A stretch of DNA of 64,000 nucleotides from Leclercia sp. 29361 (GTDB lineage: Bacteria; Pseudomonadota; Gammaproteobacteria; Enterobacterales; Enterobacteriaceae). Position numbers and translations under genes: made by a program. Below the pieces are notes generated by a model that did no database searches, was not told the origin of the DNA, and saw nothing but the letters and a program-made list of their open reading frames with translations. Positions 23,520-34,860 of this stretch are shown here, one piece after another. Within the stretch, counting starts at the first letter, position 1. Each line of letters starts with the position of its first letter. Location: positions 4,774,001-4,838,000 of the forward strand of contig NZ_CP049786.1 of NCBI RefSeq assembly GCF_011290365.1, written 5' to 3'.

Positions 23520-23557
23520 TTACCTCATCAATCGCGTGTCGTTGTTTTGTTGTGTTC

Positions 23558-23589
23558 GAACTTCTATACGTTTAGACGTCCAGATGTAA
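23558..23589 (-). promoter_or_regulatory. MetJ operator upstream of metF
   Basis: Four tandem 8-mers are readable on the plus strand: CGAACTTC, TATACGTT, TAGACGTC, CAGATGTA. The consensus Met box is AGACGTCT; the two central ones fit best. The array lies about 42 bp upstream of the metF start. Confidence 0.85.
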
Positions 23590-23687
23590 AAATGACGGAA
23601 AAGCCGACTGGCGTCAACTGAAAATATCATCATTGACGGTGAGGAATGCTCAGGGAAGATGAAAAAGGTTCAGGATGAGGCGACTAT

Positions 23688-23712
23688 TCCCTCTCCCCTG
23701 TGGGGAGAGGGG
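23688..23712. repeat. CCCTCTCCCC palindrome after metL
   Basis: CCCTCTCCCC and GGGGAGAGGG separated by TGT, 14 nt beyond the metL stop. Member of the second repeat family of this window. Confidence 0.75.
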
Positions 23713-23725
23713 GAAAACATATGGA

Positions 23726-26158
23726 TTACAGCAGCTGTGCCAGACGGTTGATATCTGACTGGATTGCCCCGGCGGTGACGTCACGGCCCGCACCTGGACC
23801 ACGGATCACCAGCGGGTTATCGCGATACCAGCGGCTTTCGATGGCGAAGACGTTATCGCACGGCAGCAGCGCCGCCAGCGGATGTTCCGGGCGGACGGCT
23901 TCAACCCCGACGCGGGCTTTGCCATTGGCATCGAAACGCGCCACGTAGCGCAGAACCAGGCCCATTTCGCGGGCCGCTTCCAGGCGCTGTAGCATCTGCT
24001 CGTTCAGGGCATCACCGTTCTCAAAGAAGTAATCCACAGACCCCTCTTCACAGTCCGTCGGCACCAGCGACTCCACGCGCACCTGACCCGGCTCGATATC
24101 GTAGCCCGCTTCACGCGCCACAATCACCAGCTTACGCATCACGTCTTTACCGGAGAGGTCAACGCGCGGGTCGGGCTCGGTCAGCCCCTGCTGCCACGCC
24201 TGGTCCACCAGGTCGGTAAACGGCACGGTGCCATCAAACTGCAGGAACAGCCACGACAGGGTGCCGGAGAAGATACCGCTGATGGCCAGAATGCTGTCGC
24301 CGCTTTCGATCAGATCGCGCACGGTGTGGTTCACTGGTAAACCGGCCCCGACGGTGGCGTTATACAGCCAGTGACGGCCCGTTTTTTCAAAGGCGTCGTG
24401 GATCTGGCGATAGTTGCGGGTATTGCTGGCGCCCGCCAGTTTGTTGGCGCTGATAACGTGGAAACCGTGGCTGGCGAAATCGAGATACTGATTGGCGAGC
24501 TGTTCGCTGGCGGTCACATCCAGCACCACCAGGTCATCGTACGGGTGGGCACGCATCCACAGGAACAGCGACTCTTCATCCTGCTCAATGGCTTCATCGT
24601 TAAAGAAGGCCAGCGCGCGGCTGGCGTCCAGCCCTTCATAGCTGAGCAGGCTGCGGCGACTGTCGACAACGCCTGCCAGCACAAACTCAAAGCCGGTACG
24701 CGCCGAGAGCGTGGTCTGCTCGCGGGCAAACAGCTCCAGCCAGCGGGAACCGATGTTGCCTTTCCCGAACAGTACCAGACCGATACGTTTTTCAGCGCGG
24801 AACAGCGACTGGTGCAGACCCTGAATCAGGCTCTCGGTTGGCCCGGTGCGCATGACCGCCACCAGGCTGATGCCCTCTTCCGACTGCCAGGTAAACTCTA
24901 CCGGCTGACCTTTCAACTGCTGCCAGAAGCGGTGGCAGTGCAGCGGGTTACGGGTGACGCCCGCCCCGACCATCGCGATCAGCGCCAGCCCCTGACGCAG
25001 ACGAAGCTCGCCCGGCAGGCCCGCTTCATCGAGAATTTTCAGCGCGCTGTCGGCCACTTCTGCGGTGTAGCAGAACTGCAGCAGATGACGGTCAGTGTGC
25101 ACCCCCACGGCGAGCGGGCGCACCTGGGCGCGCTTCAGGATCAGGTCGATCTCTTTATGCGTCTGTTTGAAATCATGTCCGGCAGGCACGAGGAATTCGA
25201 TCAGGCAGATATCGTCATGGCTGGTGACGATACGCGCCCCCGTGCCGGACGCCAGCACGCGCTCAATGCGGGTCGAGCCCTGGTCCGGCGTGTAGCTGCA
25301 GCGCAGCTGCAGATCGATATCGCTGCCGGAGACCGGCTGCAGGGTGCGGGCGTGCAGCACCGGGGCCGCCAGACGGGCCAGCTCGCTGGCTTCGTCGAGG
25401 CGCAGCAGCGGCAGCAGGCATGCATCTTTCACCTTGCGCGGGTCGGCGCTGTAGACACCGGCCACGTCGCTCCAGATGGTGACGCGGGATACGCCCGCCA
25501 GGGCACCAATCTGCGTTGCAGAGTAGTCGGAACCGTTACGTCCCAGCAGCACGGTTTCACCCGCGTTGCTGCGGCTGATAAAGCCGGTCACCACAATACG
25601 TTTATTTGGATGCTGCACCAGCAGCTGCTGGAGCAGCGGATAAGAGAGACCTTCATCCACCTGCGGCTGGGCGCCACGCTCGGCACGCAGGAAGTCCCGC
25701 GCGTCGAGCCAGGCTGCGTCCAGGCCCTGCTGTTGCAGGACCGCCGCCATCAGCCGGGCCGACCACACTTCACCGTGGCCCACCACTTCGGCATAGACCG
25801 CGTCGGTCACGCCGCTGTCGAGTAACCCGGCCAGGCGCTCCAGATCCTGGATAAAGGTGCTGATCAGGCCATCGGCCACGTCGGCAGGCAATAAGCCGGC
25901 GATCAGTTCACTCTGGTAACGGCGTAACGCTTGTTGAACCTGATGCGCAGAGAGACGATCGGTCTGGCTTAACTTCAGCCAGCTAATCAACTGGTTGGTG
26001 GTGCTGCCCGCGGCGGAGACAACCATCATGTCCCCCGGCATCGAATACTCTGACATGATCCCCGCGACCCGCAGGTAACATTTCACATCAGCCAGACTAC
26101 TACCACCAAACTTGTGCAGCTGGCGACCCTTCGCCCCTGCCTGCGCTATCACACTCAT
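23726..26158 (-). CDS. metL: Bifunctional aspartokinase II / homoserine dehydrogenase II MetL
   Basis: MetL catalyses two steps of the aspartate pathway that lead to methionine: phosphorylation of aspartate and reduction of aspartate semialdehyde to homoserine. The 810-residue product equals the E. coli length. The N-terminal kinase has KFGGSSLADVKCY and GRNGSDYSA. The linker is about 300-455, and the C-terminal dehydrogenase begins near VLFGKGNIGSRWLELF. The gene starts 2 nt after the metB stop, forming the metBL operon under MetJ control. Long antisense reading frames across it are artefacts of GC-rich codon use. Confidence 0.98.
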   Translation of the reverse strand: MSVIAQAGAKGRQLHKFGGSSLADVKCYLRVAGIMSEYSMPGDMMVVSAAGSTTNQLISWLKLSQTDRLSAHQVQQALRRYQSELIAGLLPADVADGLISTFIQDLERLAGLLDSGVTDAVYAEVVGHGEVWSARLMAAVLQQQGLDAAWLDARDFLRAERGAQPQVDEGLSYPLLQQLLVQHPNKRIVVTGFISRSNAGETVLLGRNGSDYSATQIGALAGVSRVTIWSDVAGVYSADPRKVKDACLLPLLRLDEASELARLAAPVLHARTLQPVSGSDIDLQLRCSYTPDQGSTRIERVLASGTGARIVTSHDDICLIEFLVPAGHDFKQTHKEIDLILKRAQVRPLAVGVHTDRHLLQFCYTAEVADSALKILDEAGLPGELRLRQGLALIAMVGAGVTRNPLHCHRFWQQLKGQPVEFTWQSEEGISLVAVMRTGPTESLIQGLHQSLFRAEKRIGLVLFGKGNIGSRWLELFAREQTTLSARTGFEFVLAGVVDSRRSLLSYEGLDASRALAFFNDEAIEQDEESLFLWMRAHPYDDLVVLDVTASEQLANQYLDFASHGFHVISANKLAGASNTRNYRQIHDAFEKTGRHWLYNATVGAGLPVNHTVRDLIESGDSILAISGIFSGTLSWLFLQFDGTVPFTDLVDQAWQQGLTEPDPRVDLSGKDVMRKLVIVAREAGYDIEPGQVRVESLVPTDCEEGSVDYFFENGDALNEQMLQRLEAAREMGLVLRYVARFDANGKARVGVEAVRPEHPLAALLPCDNVFAIESRWYRDNPLVIRGPGAGRDVTAGAIQSDINRLAQLL

Positions 26159-26160
26159 GA

Positions 26161-27321
26161 TTACCCCTTGGTTGCGACCCGGAAGCCATTTTCCAGATCG
26201 GCAATTAAATCTTCACCATCTTCAATACCGGTTGAGATGCGTAACAGCGTCTCAGAGATCCCGGCGGCGGCACGCGCTTCTGGCGCCATGCCCGCGTGGG
26301 TCATTGTTGCGGCGTGGGAGATTAAGCTTTCGACTCCCCCTAATGATTCCGCCAGCGTAAACAGTGACAACCCGCTCAGGAAGCGACGCAGCGTCTGCTC
26401 ATCGCCATCCAGTTCAAAACTTAACATCGCGCCAAAACCCTTTTGTTGACGCGCGGCAATCTCGTGCCCCTGATTCTCCGGCAGCGACGGGTGATAGAGC
26501 TTTTTCACCAGCGGCTGGGTCTTCAGGAAATCGACAATCGCCTGGGCGTTACGCTGCGCCACATCCATACGCGGCGACAGGGTACGCAGCCCGCGCAGCA
26601 GCAGGTAGCTGTCAAACGCGCTGCCGGTGACGCCGATATTATTCGCCCACCATGCCAGTTCGGTGACAAGCGCCGGATCTTTGGCAATCACCACCCCGGC
26701 CACCACGTCGGAGTGGCCGTTCAGGTATTTGGTGCATGAATGCAATACCAGATCGGCTCCCAGTGCCAACGGGTTCTGCAGCGCCGGACTGAGGAAGGTA
26801 TTATCCACTACACTTATCGCTCCCGCATCCCTCGAAAGCTGACAAATTTTTGCAATGTCCACCACGCGCAGCAGTGGATTGCTTGGACTTTCGACTAAAA
26901 CCAGCTTCGGTTTTTCTGCCAGCGCCTGTTTCAGCGCCTGCTCATCACCCTGATCGACAAACAGCACGCGATAGCAACCGCGCTTCGCCAGGCTGTCGAA
27001 CAGACGGTAGCTGCCGCCATAGCAGTCGTGCGGGGCCACCAGCAGATCGCCAGGCTTCAGGAACACGGTGGTCACCAGATGAATGGCCGACATGCCGGTA
27101 TTGGTCATCACCGCGCCTGCGCCACCTTCCAGTTCCGCCAGCGCACGCTGGGTGACATCACGCGTCGGGTTGCCACGGCGCGAGTAGTCATGGGCGCGTG
27201 GTTCATTAAATCCGGTGAAGTTATAGGTACTGGAGAGATGAATCGGCGGGACAACGCAGCCGTACTGTTCGTCATCATTCAATCCGCTACGCACTGCGAT
27301 GGTGGCCTGTTTACGCGTCAT
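26161..27321 (-). CDS. metB: Cystathionine gamma-synthase MetB
   Basis: MetB joins O-succinylhomoserine and cysteine to cystathionine. It is a PLP enzyme and a cytoplasmic homotetramer. The 386-residue product equals E. coli MetB, with the PLP lysine K198 in SCTKYLNGHSDV and the YSRRGNPTRD motif near residue 46. First gene of metBL, divergent from metJ, with a Met box array in between. The start gives MTRKQATIAV. Confidence 0.98.
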   Translation of the reverse strand: MTRKQATIAVRSGLNDDEQYGCVVPPIHLSSTYNFTGFNEPRAHDYSRRGNPTRDVTQRALAELEGGAGAVMTNTGMSAIHLVTTVFLKPGDLLVAPHDCYGGSYRLFDSLAKRGCYRVLFVDQGDEQALKQALAEKPKLVLVESPSNPLLRVVDIAKICQLSRDAGAISVVDNTFLSPALQNPLALGADLVLHSCTKYLNGHSDVVAGVVIAKDPALVTELAWWANNIGVTGSAFDSYLLLRGLRTLSPRMDVAQRNAQAIVDFLKTQPLVKKLYHPSLPENQGHEIAARQQKGFGAMLSFELDGDEQTLRRFLSGLSLFTLAESLGGVESLISHAATMTHAGMAPEARAAAGISETLLRISTGIEDGEDLIADLENGFRVATKG

Positions 27322-27381
27322 GGTGAAGGCTTCCTGGCTTAATGGATGAAAAGTCAGGCCCCAGAGTAAACATTGATTATA

Positions 27382-27413
27382 TGGACGTCAATACATCTGG
27401 ACATCTAAACTTC
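27382..27413. promoter_or_regulatory. MetJ operator between metB and metJ
   Basis: Four tandem 8-mers on the plus strand: TGGACGTC, AATACATC, TGGACATC, TAAACTTC. They lie in the divergent metB/metJ promoter region, and MetJ is expected to repress both sides. Confidence 0.88.
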
Positions 27414-27599
27414 TTTGCGTATAGATTGAGCAATACGCAAATAGCCGTTAAAATTACATGCTTTAGCGCATAACCCAGAGGCAATATCCGTGTCACGGTG
27501 GCGTCTCTACGGTAAACTACGCAAGATTATGGCGCGAAACCCGGCGAACCGCTGCGGTGTCGGCCTCATATTAATGACAGAGAGGATTAAAGGTATCTC

Positions 27600-27917
27600 A
27601 TGGCTGAATGGAGCGGCGAATATATCAGCCCATACGCTGAGCACGGTAAGAAGAGTGAACAAGTAAAGAAAATTACGGTTTCCATTCCTCTGAAGGTGTT
27701 AAAGATCCTCACCGATGAACGCACGCGTCGTCAGGTGAATAACCTGCGTCACGCTACCAACAGCGAACTGCTGTGCGAAGCGTTCCTGCACGCGTTTACC
27801 GGTCAACCGTTGCCGAACGATGAAGACCTGCGCAAAGAGCGTAGTGATGAAATTCCGGAAGAGGCGAAGGTGATCATGCGTGAGCTGGGTATCGACCCGG
27901 ATACGTGGGAATACTGA
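27600..27917 (+). CDS. metJ: Methionine repressor MetJ
   Basis: MetJ is a ribbon-helix-helix repressor that uses S-adenosylmethionine as corepressor. The 105-residue product equals E. coli MetJ. It has the DNA-contacting beta strand [15 protein letters not shown] at about 22-36, followed by the helices with the [20 protein letters not shown] region. It lies divergent to metBL, and its Met box arrays are also found upstream of metF and, probably, btuB. A strong terminator follows. Confidence 0.98.
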   Translation: MAEWSGEYISPYAEHGKKSEQVKKITVSIPLKVLKILTDERTRRQVNNLRHATNSELLCEAFLHAFTGQPLPNDEDLRKERSDEIPEEAKVIMRELGIDPDTWEY

Positions 27918-27928
27918 TTTACAGATAT

Positions 27929-27957
27929 AAAAAAAGCGCCTTGCGGCGCTTTTTTTT
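27929..27957. terminator. Bidirectional terminator between metJ and rpmE
   Basis: Stem AAAAAGCGCC/GGCGCTTTTT with loop TTGC. It is flanked by A and T runs and serves the convergent metJ and rpmE transcripts. Confidence 0.92.
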
Positions 27958-27965
27958 CGGGATGC

Positions 27966-28178
27966 TTATTTCGCGCCCGGGATGCTGAAACGCTTGTTGA
28001 AGCGGTCAACACGGCCACCGGTTGCAACATCACGCTGCTTACCAGTGTAGAACGGGTGGCATTTGCCGCACACGTCCAGGTTCAGATCGTGACCCACGGT
28101 GGAGCGGATCTGGATAGAGTTACCGCAAGAACAGTTAGCAGTAATCATTTCGTATTTAGGATGGATATCTTTTTTCAT
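27966..28178 (-). CDS. rpmE: 50S ribosomal protein L31 (zinc-binding form)
   Basis: L31 bridges the large and small ribosomal subunits. The 70-residue product has the four cysteines of the zinc-binding form: C16 and C18 in CSCG, C37 and C40 in CGKC. The zinc-free paralogue made under zinc starvation lacks these. The stop is 8 nt beyond the shared terminator. It is divergent from priA. Confidence 0.97.
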   Translation of the reverse strand: MKKDIHPKYEMITANCSCGNSIQIRSTVGHDLNLDVCGKCHPFYTGKQRDVATGGRVDRFNKRFSIPGAK

Positions 28179-28317
28179 GGGGAGAACCTCAGTTAAGGCC
28201 GCGTCGCTCTTCCAGCCCTAACGCCAGACACCACGCGATGTTGAATGTAAGTTCTTTGATGCAAAGTGCACCAAAGGCGGCGAATCATACAGAATTTAAC
28301 CAGGGTATGCAAACTGA

Positions 28318-30576
<2,259 letters not shown>

Positions 30577-30710
30577 AAAATGGTGGGAGGCGGATCGAAA
30601 AATTAAACATGCCTCACACTTTTTATGAAAATTCTGTAACCGCTTCCATTCGCAATCTGATAAAACTGACTCAGTCAGAAGAGCGGTGATACGCCGGCGA
30701 GGAGAAGAGG

Positions 30711-31736
30711 TTGAAGTCCAGGAAAGAGGTCGCCTCAGCGACCATGAAAGATGTTGCCCTGAAAGCAAAAGTCTCAACGGCAACGGTATCCCGAGCCTTA
30801 ATGAATCCCGATAAAGTCTCTCAGACCACACGTAATCGTGTTGAGCAGGCTGCACTGGAGGTCGGTTATCTGCCCCAGGCGATGGGACGTAACGTCAAAC
30901 GTAACGAATCCCGCACCATCCTGGTCATTGTGCCCGACATCTGCGATCCCTTTTTCAGCGAAATTATCCGCGGCATCGAAGTGACCGCCGCGGCACAGGG
31001 CTACCTGGTGCTGATTGGCGACTGCGCGCACCAGAATCAGCAGGAAAAAACCTTCATCGACCTGATTATTACCAAGCAGATCGACGGCATGCTGCTGCTC
31101 GGCTCACGTCTGCCCTTCGATGCCAGCATTGAAGAGCAGCGCAATCTGCCGCCGATGGTGATGGCCAACGAATTCGCCCCTGAGCTGGAACTGCCTACCG
31201 TTCACATCGACAACCTCACCGCCGCGTTTAATGCCGTGAACTATCTGCAGGAGCTGGGCCATAAGCGCATCGGCTGTATCGCCGGGCCGGAAGAGATGCC
31301 GCTGTGCCATTATCGCCTGCAGGGTTACGTTCAGGCGCTGCGCCGTACCGGGGCGACGGTCGATCCGCACTACATAGCCCGGGGCGATTTTACCTATGCC
31401 GCAGGCGGGCTGGCGCTGGAAAAACTGCTCTCGCTGCCACAGCCGCCAACCGCAGTGTTCTGTCACAGCGACGTGATGGCGTTGGGCGCGCTCTCGTATG
31501 CCAAGCGCCATGGCCTGAATGTGCCGAAAGATCTCTCCATCATTGGCTTCGATAACATTTCCCTGTCTGAGTTTTGCGATCCACCGCTCACGACCGTGGC
31601 GCAGCCGCGCTATGAGATTGGCCGGGAAGCGATGCTGTTGTTGCTGGATCAACTGAACGGTCAAACGGTCAGCAGCGGCTCCCGTTTACTGGACTGTGAA
31701 TTGATTGTTCGCGGTTCAACCCAGGCGCTAACGTAA
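30711..31736 (+). CDS. cytR: Nucleoside-responsive repressor CytR
   Basis: CytR is a LacI-family repressor of nucleoside uptake and catabolism genes. It binds together with CRP and is induced by cytidine. The 341-residue product equals E. coli CytR. It has the N-terminal helix-turn-helix VALKAKVSTATVSRALMNPD and the periplasmic-binding-like effector domain from about residue 65. The start codon is TTG, preceded by GAGGAGAAGAGG. The first ATG, 11 codons on, would remove residues conserved in length with E. coli, so I keep the TTG. Confidence 0.95.
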   Translation: MKSRKEVASATMKDVALKAKVSTATVSRALMNPDKVSQTTRNRVEQAALEVGYLPQAMGRNVKRNESRTILVIVPDICDPFFSEIIRGIEVTAAAQGYLVLIGDCAHQNQQEKTFIDLIITKQIDGMLLLGSRLPFDASIEEQRNLPPMVMANEFAPELELPTVHIDNLTAAFNAVNYLQELGHKRIGCIAGPEEMPLCHYRLQGYVQALRRTGATVDPHYIARGDFTYAAGGLALEKLLSLPQPPTAVFCHSDVMALGALSYAKRHGLNVPKDLSIIGFDNISLSEFCDPPLTTVAQPRYEIGREAMLLLLDQLNGQTVSSGSRLLDCELIVRGSTQALT

Positions 31737-31829
31737 AGCCGCCGCCTTTCAGACGTCCTCATCTGGTCAAAGGCCCGTCGCTTAAGTAACATGACGGGCT
31801 GACAAACGAATAAATACAGCGAAACGATA

Positions 31830-32825
31830 GTGGCACAACGAGATTATGTACGTCGCGGCCAGCCGGCACCTTCGCGACGCAAAAAGAGTAGCTCACGGAA
31901 ACCGCAACGCAGCATGCCTGCGGTCTCGCCTGCCATGGTCGCGATTGCGGCGGCAGTACTGGTGGCATTCATCGGCGGCCTCTGGTTCATTACGCACCAT
32001 AAAAAAGAAGAAGCAGAAGCGCTGCAGGGCAATAAAGTTGTCGGCAATGGCTTACCGCCGAAACCGGAAGAGCGCTGGCGCTATATTAAAGAGCTTGAGA
32101 GCCGCCAGCCGGGCGTGCGTGCGCCGACAGAACCGTCTGCCGGTGGCGAGGTGAAAGATCCTACCCAGTTAACCAACGAACAGCGTCAGCTGCTGGCACA
32201 GATGCAGGCCGATATGCGCCAGCAGCCTACCCAGCTCAACGAAGTGCCGTGGAATGAGCAGACGCCAGCACAGCGCCAGCAAACGCTGCAGTTACAGCGT
32301 CAGCGCCAGGCACAGCAACAAGCTCAGCAGCAACAGCAACAGCAACAACAACAGCAGTGGGCGCAGAGCCAGACGGTACAGCAGCCGAAAACGCAACCGC
32401 GCGTGACGGAACAATCGCGTACCGCCCAGACTCAGCCGGTTCAGCAGCCAAAAGCGCAGCCGTCTAAGCAAAATCAGCCGTATCAGGATCTGTTGCAGAC
32501 CCCGGCGCATACCACCGCCCAGGCGCCGAAAACGCAGCAGGCCGCGCCGATCACCAGAGAGACCGAGGCGCCAAAGCCGACGGCTGAGAAGAAAGACGAA
32601 CGCCGCTGGATGGTGCAGTGCGGCTCCTTCAAAGGCGCAGAGCAGGCAGAAACCGTGCGTGCGCAGCTGGCTTTCGAAGGTTTTGATTCACGCATCACCA
32701 CCAACAACGGCTGGAATCGCGTGGTGATTGGCCCGGTCAAAGGCAAAGACAATGCCGATGGCACCATCTCTCGTCTGAAGATGGCAGGTCACACAAACTG
32801 CATTCGACTCGCCTCCGGGGGTTGA
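31830..32825 (+). CDS. ftsN: Cell division protein FtsN
   Basis: FtsN is a late divisome protein that triggers septal peptidoglycan synthesis. The 331-residue product has a cytoplasmic N-terminus (MAQRDYVRRGQ, contacts FtsA), one membrane helix at about 34-55, and a periplasmic linker rich in Gln. The C-terminal SPOR domain runs from about 258 (RRWMVQCGSF) to the end and binds denuded glycan. It is 12 residues longer than E. coli FtsN (319). Much of the excess is a Gln tract near residues 161-176, encoded by CAR repeats. Start codon is GTG, as in E. coli. Confidence 0.97.
   Translation: MAQRDYVRRGQPAPSRRKKSSSRKPQRSMPAVSPAMVAIAAAVLVAFIGGLWFITHHKKEEAEALQGNKVVGNGLPPKPEERWRYIKELESRQPGVRAPTEPSAGGEVKDPTQLTNEQRQLLAQMQADMRQQPTQLNEVPWNEQTPAQRQQTLQLQRQRQAQQQAQQQQQQQQQQQWAQSQTVQQPKTQPRVTEQSRTAQTQPVQQPKAQPSKQNQPYQDLLQTPAHTTAQAPKTQQAAPITRETEAPKPTAEKKDERRWMVQCGSFKGAEQAETVRAQLAFEGFDSRITTNNGWNRVVIGPVKGKDNADGTISRLKMAGHTNCIRLASGG
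32310..32358 (+). repeat. CAA/CAG trinucleotide tract in ftsN
   Basis: A run of almost only CAA and CAG codons encodes poly-Gln in the periplasmic linker of FtsN. Imperfect tandem trinucleotides like this can change length by slippage. Confidence 0.85.
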
Positions 32826-32860
32826 AACCCCCAAAATCCCCCCCATCTATCATTCTATTC

Positions 32861-32890
32861 AGCCCTGAGCACTGGCTCAGGGCTTCTGTT
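32861..32890 (+). terminator. ftsN terminator
   Basis: Stem AGCCCTGAGC/GCTCAGGGCT with loop ACTG, followed by TCTGTTT. Confidence 0.8.
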
Positions 32891-32919
32891 TCCCGATTTT
32901 GTAACCAGGGGGTCTGCTC

Positions 32920-33450
32920 GTGACAACAATAGTAAGTGTACGCCGTAACGGCCAGGTGGTGATTGCCGGTGATGGCCAGGCCACACTGGGTAATACCGTC
33001 ATGAAAGGCAACGTGAAAAAAGTGCGTCGTCTGTATAACGACAAAGTGATCGCCGGTTTTGCAGGCGGTACTGCTGACGCCTTCACGCTGTTTGAACTGT
33101 TTGAACGCAAACTGGAAATGCATCAGGGCCATCTGGTGAAAGCCGCCGTTGAGCTGGCGAAAGACTGGCGTACCGACCGTATGCTGCGCAAGCTTGAAGC
33201 GCTGCTGGCGGTGGCCGATGAAAATGCCTCGCTGATCATCACCGGTAACGGTGACGTGGTGCAGCCAGAAAACGATCTGATTGCGATCGGCTCCGGCGGC
33301 CCGTACGCCCAGGCCGCTGCGCGCGCGTTACTGGAAAACACCGAGCTGAGCGCTCGTGAAATTGCCGAGAAGGCGTTGGGTATTGCAGGCGATATCTGCA
33401 TCTACACCAACCACTTCCATACCATCGAAGAATTGAACTCAAAAGCGTAA
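32920..33450 (+). CDS. hslV: ATP-dependent protease subunit HslV
   Basis: HslV (ClpQ) is the proteasome-like peptidase of the HslUV complex. The 176-residue product equals E. coli HslV. After removal of the initiator, Thr becomes the N-terminal nucleophile ([11 protein letters not shown]). The start is GTG with the ribosome site CAGGGGG, as in E. coli. hslU follows after 9 nt. Expression in E. coli depends on sigma-32; I did not find a convincing heat-shock promoter by eye in the 94 nt upstream. Confidence 0.97.
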   Translation: MTTIVSVRRNGQVVIAGDGQATLGNTVMKGNVKKVRRLYNDKVIAGFAGGTADAFTLFELFERKLEMHQGHLVKAAVELAKDWRTDRMLRKLEALLAVADENASLIITGNGDVVQPENDLIAIGSGGPYAQAAARALLENTELSAREIAEKALGIAGDICIYTNHFHTIEELNSKA

Positions 33451-33459
33451 GGATCTCCC

Positions 33460-34791
33460 ATGTCTGAAATGACCCCACGCGAAATTGTCAGCGAACTGAA
33501 CAAACACATTATCGGCCAGGATAACGCCAAGCGTTCGGTGGCAATTGCCCTGCGTAACCGCTGGCGTCGTATGCAGCTGGATGAATTGCTGCGCCACGAA
33601 GTCACACCGAAAAACATTCTGATGATCGGCCCGACCGGTGTCGGTAAAACCGAGATCGCCCGTCGTCTGGCGAAACTGGCTAATGCGCCGTTCATCAAAG
33701 TCGAAGCGACCAAGTTCACCGAAGTAGGTTATGTCGGTAAAGAAGTGGACTCTATCATCCGCGATCTGACCGATTCTGCGATTAAAATGGTGCGCGTCCA
33801 GTCCATCGAGAAAAACCGCTATCGCGCCGAAGAGATGGCGGAAGAGCGCATCCTGGATGTGCTGATCCCACCGGCGAAAAATAACTGGGGCCAGAACGAA
33901 CAACCTGCTGAGCCGTCCGCTGCACGCCAGGCGTTCCGCAAAAAACTGCGTGAAGGCCAGCTGGATGACAAAGAGATTGAGATCGATCTCGCCGCTGCGC
34001 CGATGGGCGTGGAAATCATGTCACCTCCGGGCATGGAAGAGATGACCAGCCAGCTGCAGTCCATGTTCCAGAACCTGGGCGGGCAGAAGCAGAAGCCGCG
34101 TAAGCTGAAAATCAAAGACGCGATGAAGCTGCTGATTGAAGAAGAAGCGGCGAAACTGGTGAACCCGGAAGAGCTGAAGCAGGACGCCATCGACGCCGTT
34201 GAACAGCACGGTATCGTGTTTATCGATGAGATCGATAAAATCTGTAAGCGCGGTGAATCCAACGGTCCGGATGTCTCCCGTGAAGGCGTACAGCGTGACC
34301 TGCTGCCGCTGGTTGAAGGCTGCACCGTCTCCACCAAGCATGGCATGGTGAAAACCGACCACATCCTGTTTATCGCTTCTGGTGCATTCCAGGTGGCGAA
34401 GCCGTCTGATCTGATCCCGGAGCTGCAGGGTCGTCTGCCAATTCGCGTTGAGCTGCAGGCGCTGACTACCGAAGACTTCGAGCGCATCCTGACCGAGCCA
34501 AACGCCTCTATCACCGTGCAGTACAAAGCGCTGATGGCCACTGAAGGCGTGAACATTGAGTTCACCGAAGACGGTATCAAGCGTATCGCCCAGGCGGCAT
34601 GGCAGGTTAACGAAACCACCGAAAACATCGGTGCGCGTCGTCTGCACACCGTGCTGGAACGCCTGATGGAAGACATCTCTTATGATGCGAGCGACCTGAA
34701 TGGTCAAAGCATTACCATCGATGCTGACTATGTGAGTAAGCACCTTGATGCTTTAGTAGCAGATGAAGATCTGAGCCGTTTTATCTTATAA
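33460..34791 (+). CDS. hslU: ATPase subunit HslU of the HslUV protease
   Basis: HslU (ClpY) unfolds substrates and feeds them to HslV. The 443-residue product equals E. coli HslU. It has Walker [10 protein letters not shown] near residue 57, the substrate I-domain of about 110-240, Walker B VFIDEIDK near 255, and the C-terminal tail DLSRFIL that inserts into HslV. It forms an operon with hslV and is followed by a terminator. Confidence 0.98.
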   Translation: MSEMTPREIVSELNKHIIGQDNAKRSVAIALRNRWRRMQLDELLRHEVTPKNILMIGPTGVGKTEIARRLAKLANAPFIKVEATKFTEVGYVGKEVDSIIRDLTDSAIKMVRVQSIEKNRYRAEEMAEERILDVLIPPAKNNWGQNEQPAEPSAARQAFRKKLREGQLDDKEIEIDLAAAPMGVEIMSPPGMEEMTSQLQSMFQNLGGQKQKPRKLKIKDAMKLLIEEEAAKLVNPEELKQDAIDAVEQHGIVFIDEIDKICKRGESNGPDVSREGVQRDLLPLVEGCTVSTKHGMVKTDHILFIASGAFQVAKPSDLIPELQGRLPIRVELQALTTEDFERILTEPNASITVQYKALMATEGVNIEFTEDGIKRIAQAAWQVNETTENIGARRLHTVLERLMEDISYDASDLNGQSITIDADYVSKHLDALVADEDLSRFIL

Positions 34792-34820
34792 TCGCGGTCA
34801 TTGCATTTTCATCACTGATG

Positions 34821-34846
34821 ATGGGGCTGAAAAGCCCCATTTTTAT
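34821..34846 (+). terminator. hslVU terminator
   Basis: Stem ATGGGGCT/AGCCCCAT with a GAAA tetraloop, followed by TTTTATT. Confidence 0.92.
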
Positions 34847-34860
34847 TGGCTAATAATCCT

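Noticed and set aside
24371-25825. 484-codon open frame antisense to metL
   Set aside because: Typical shadow frame in GC-rich coding sequence; MetL is complete on the minus strand.
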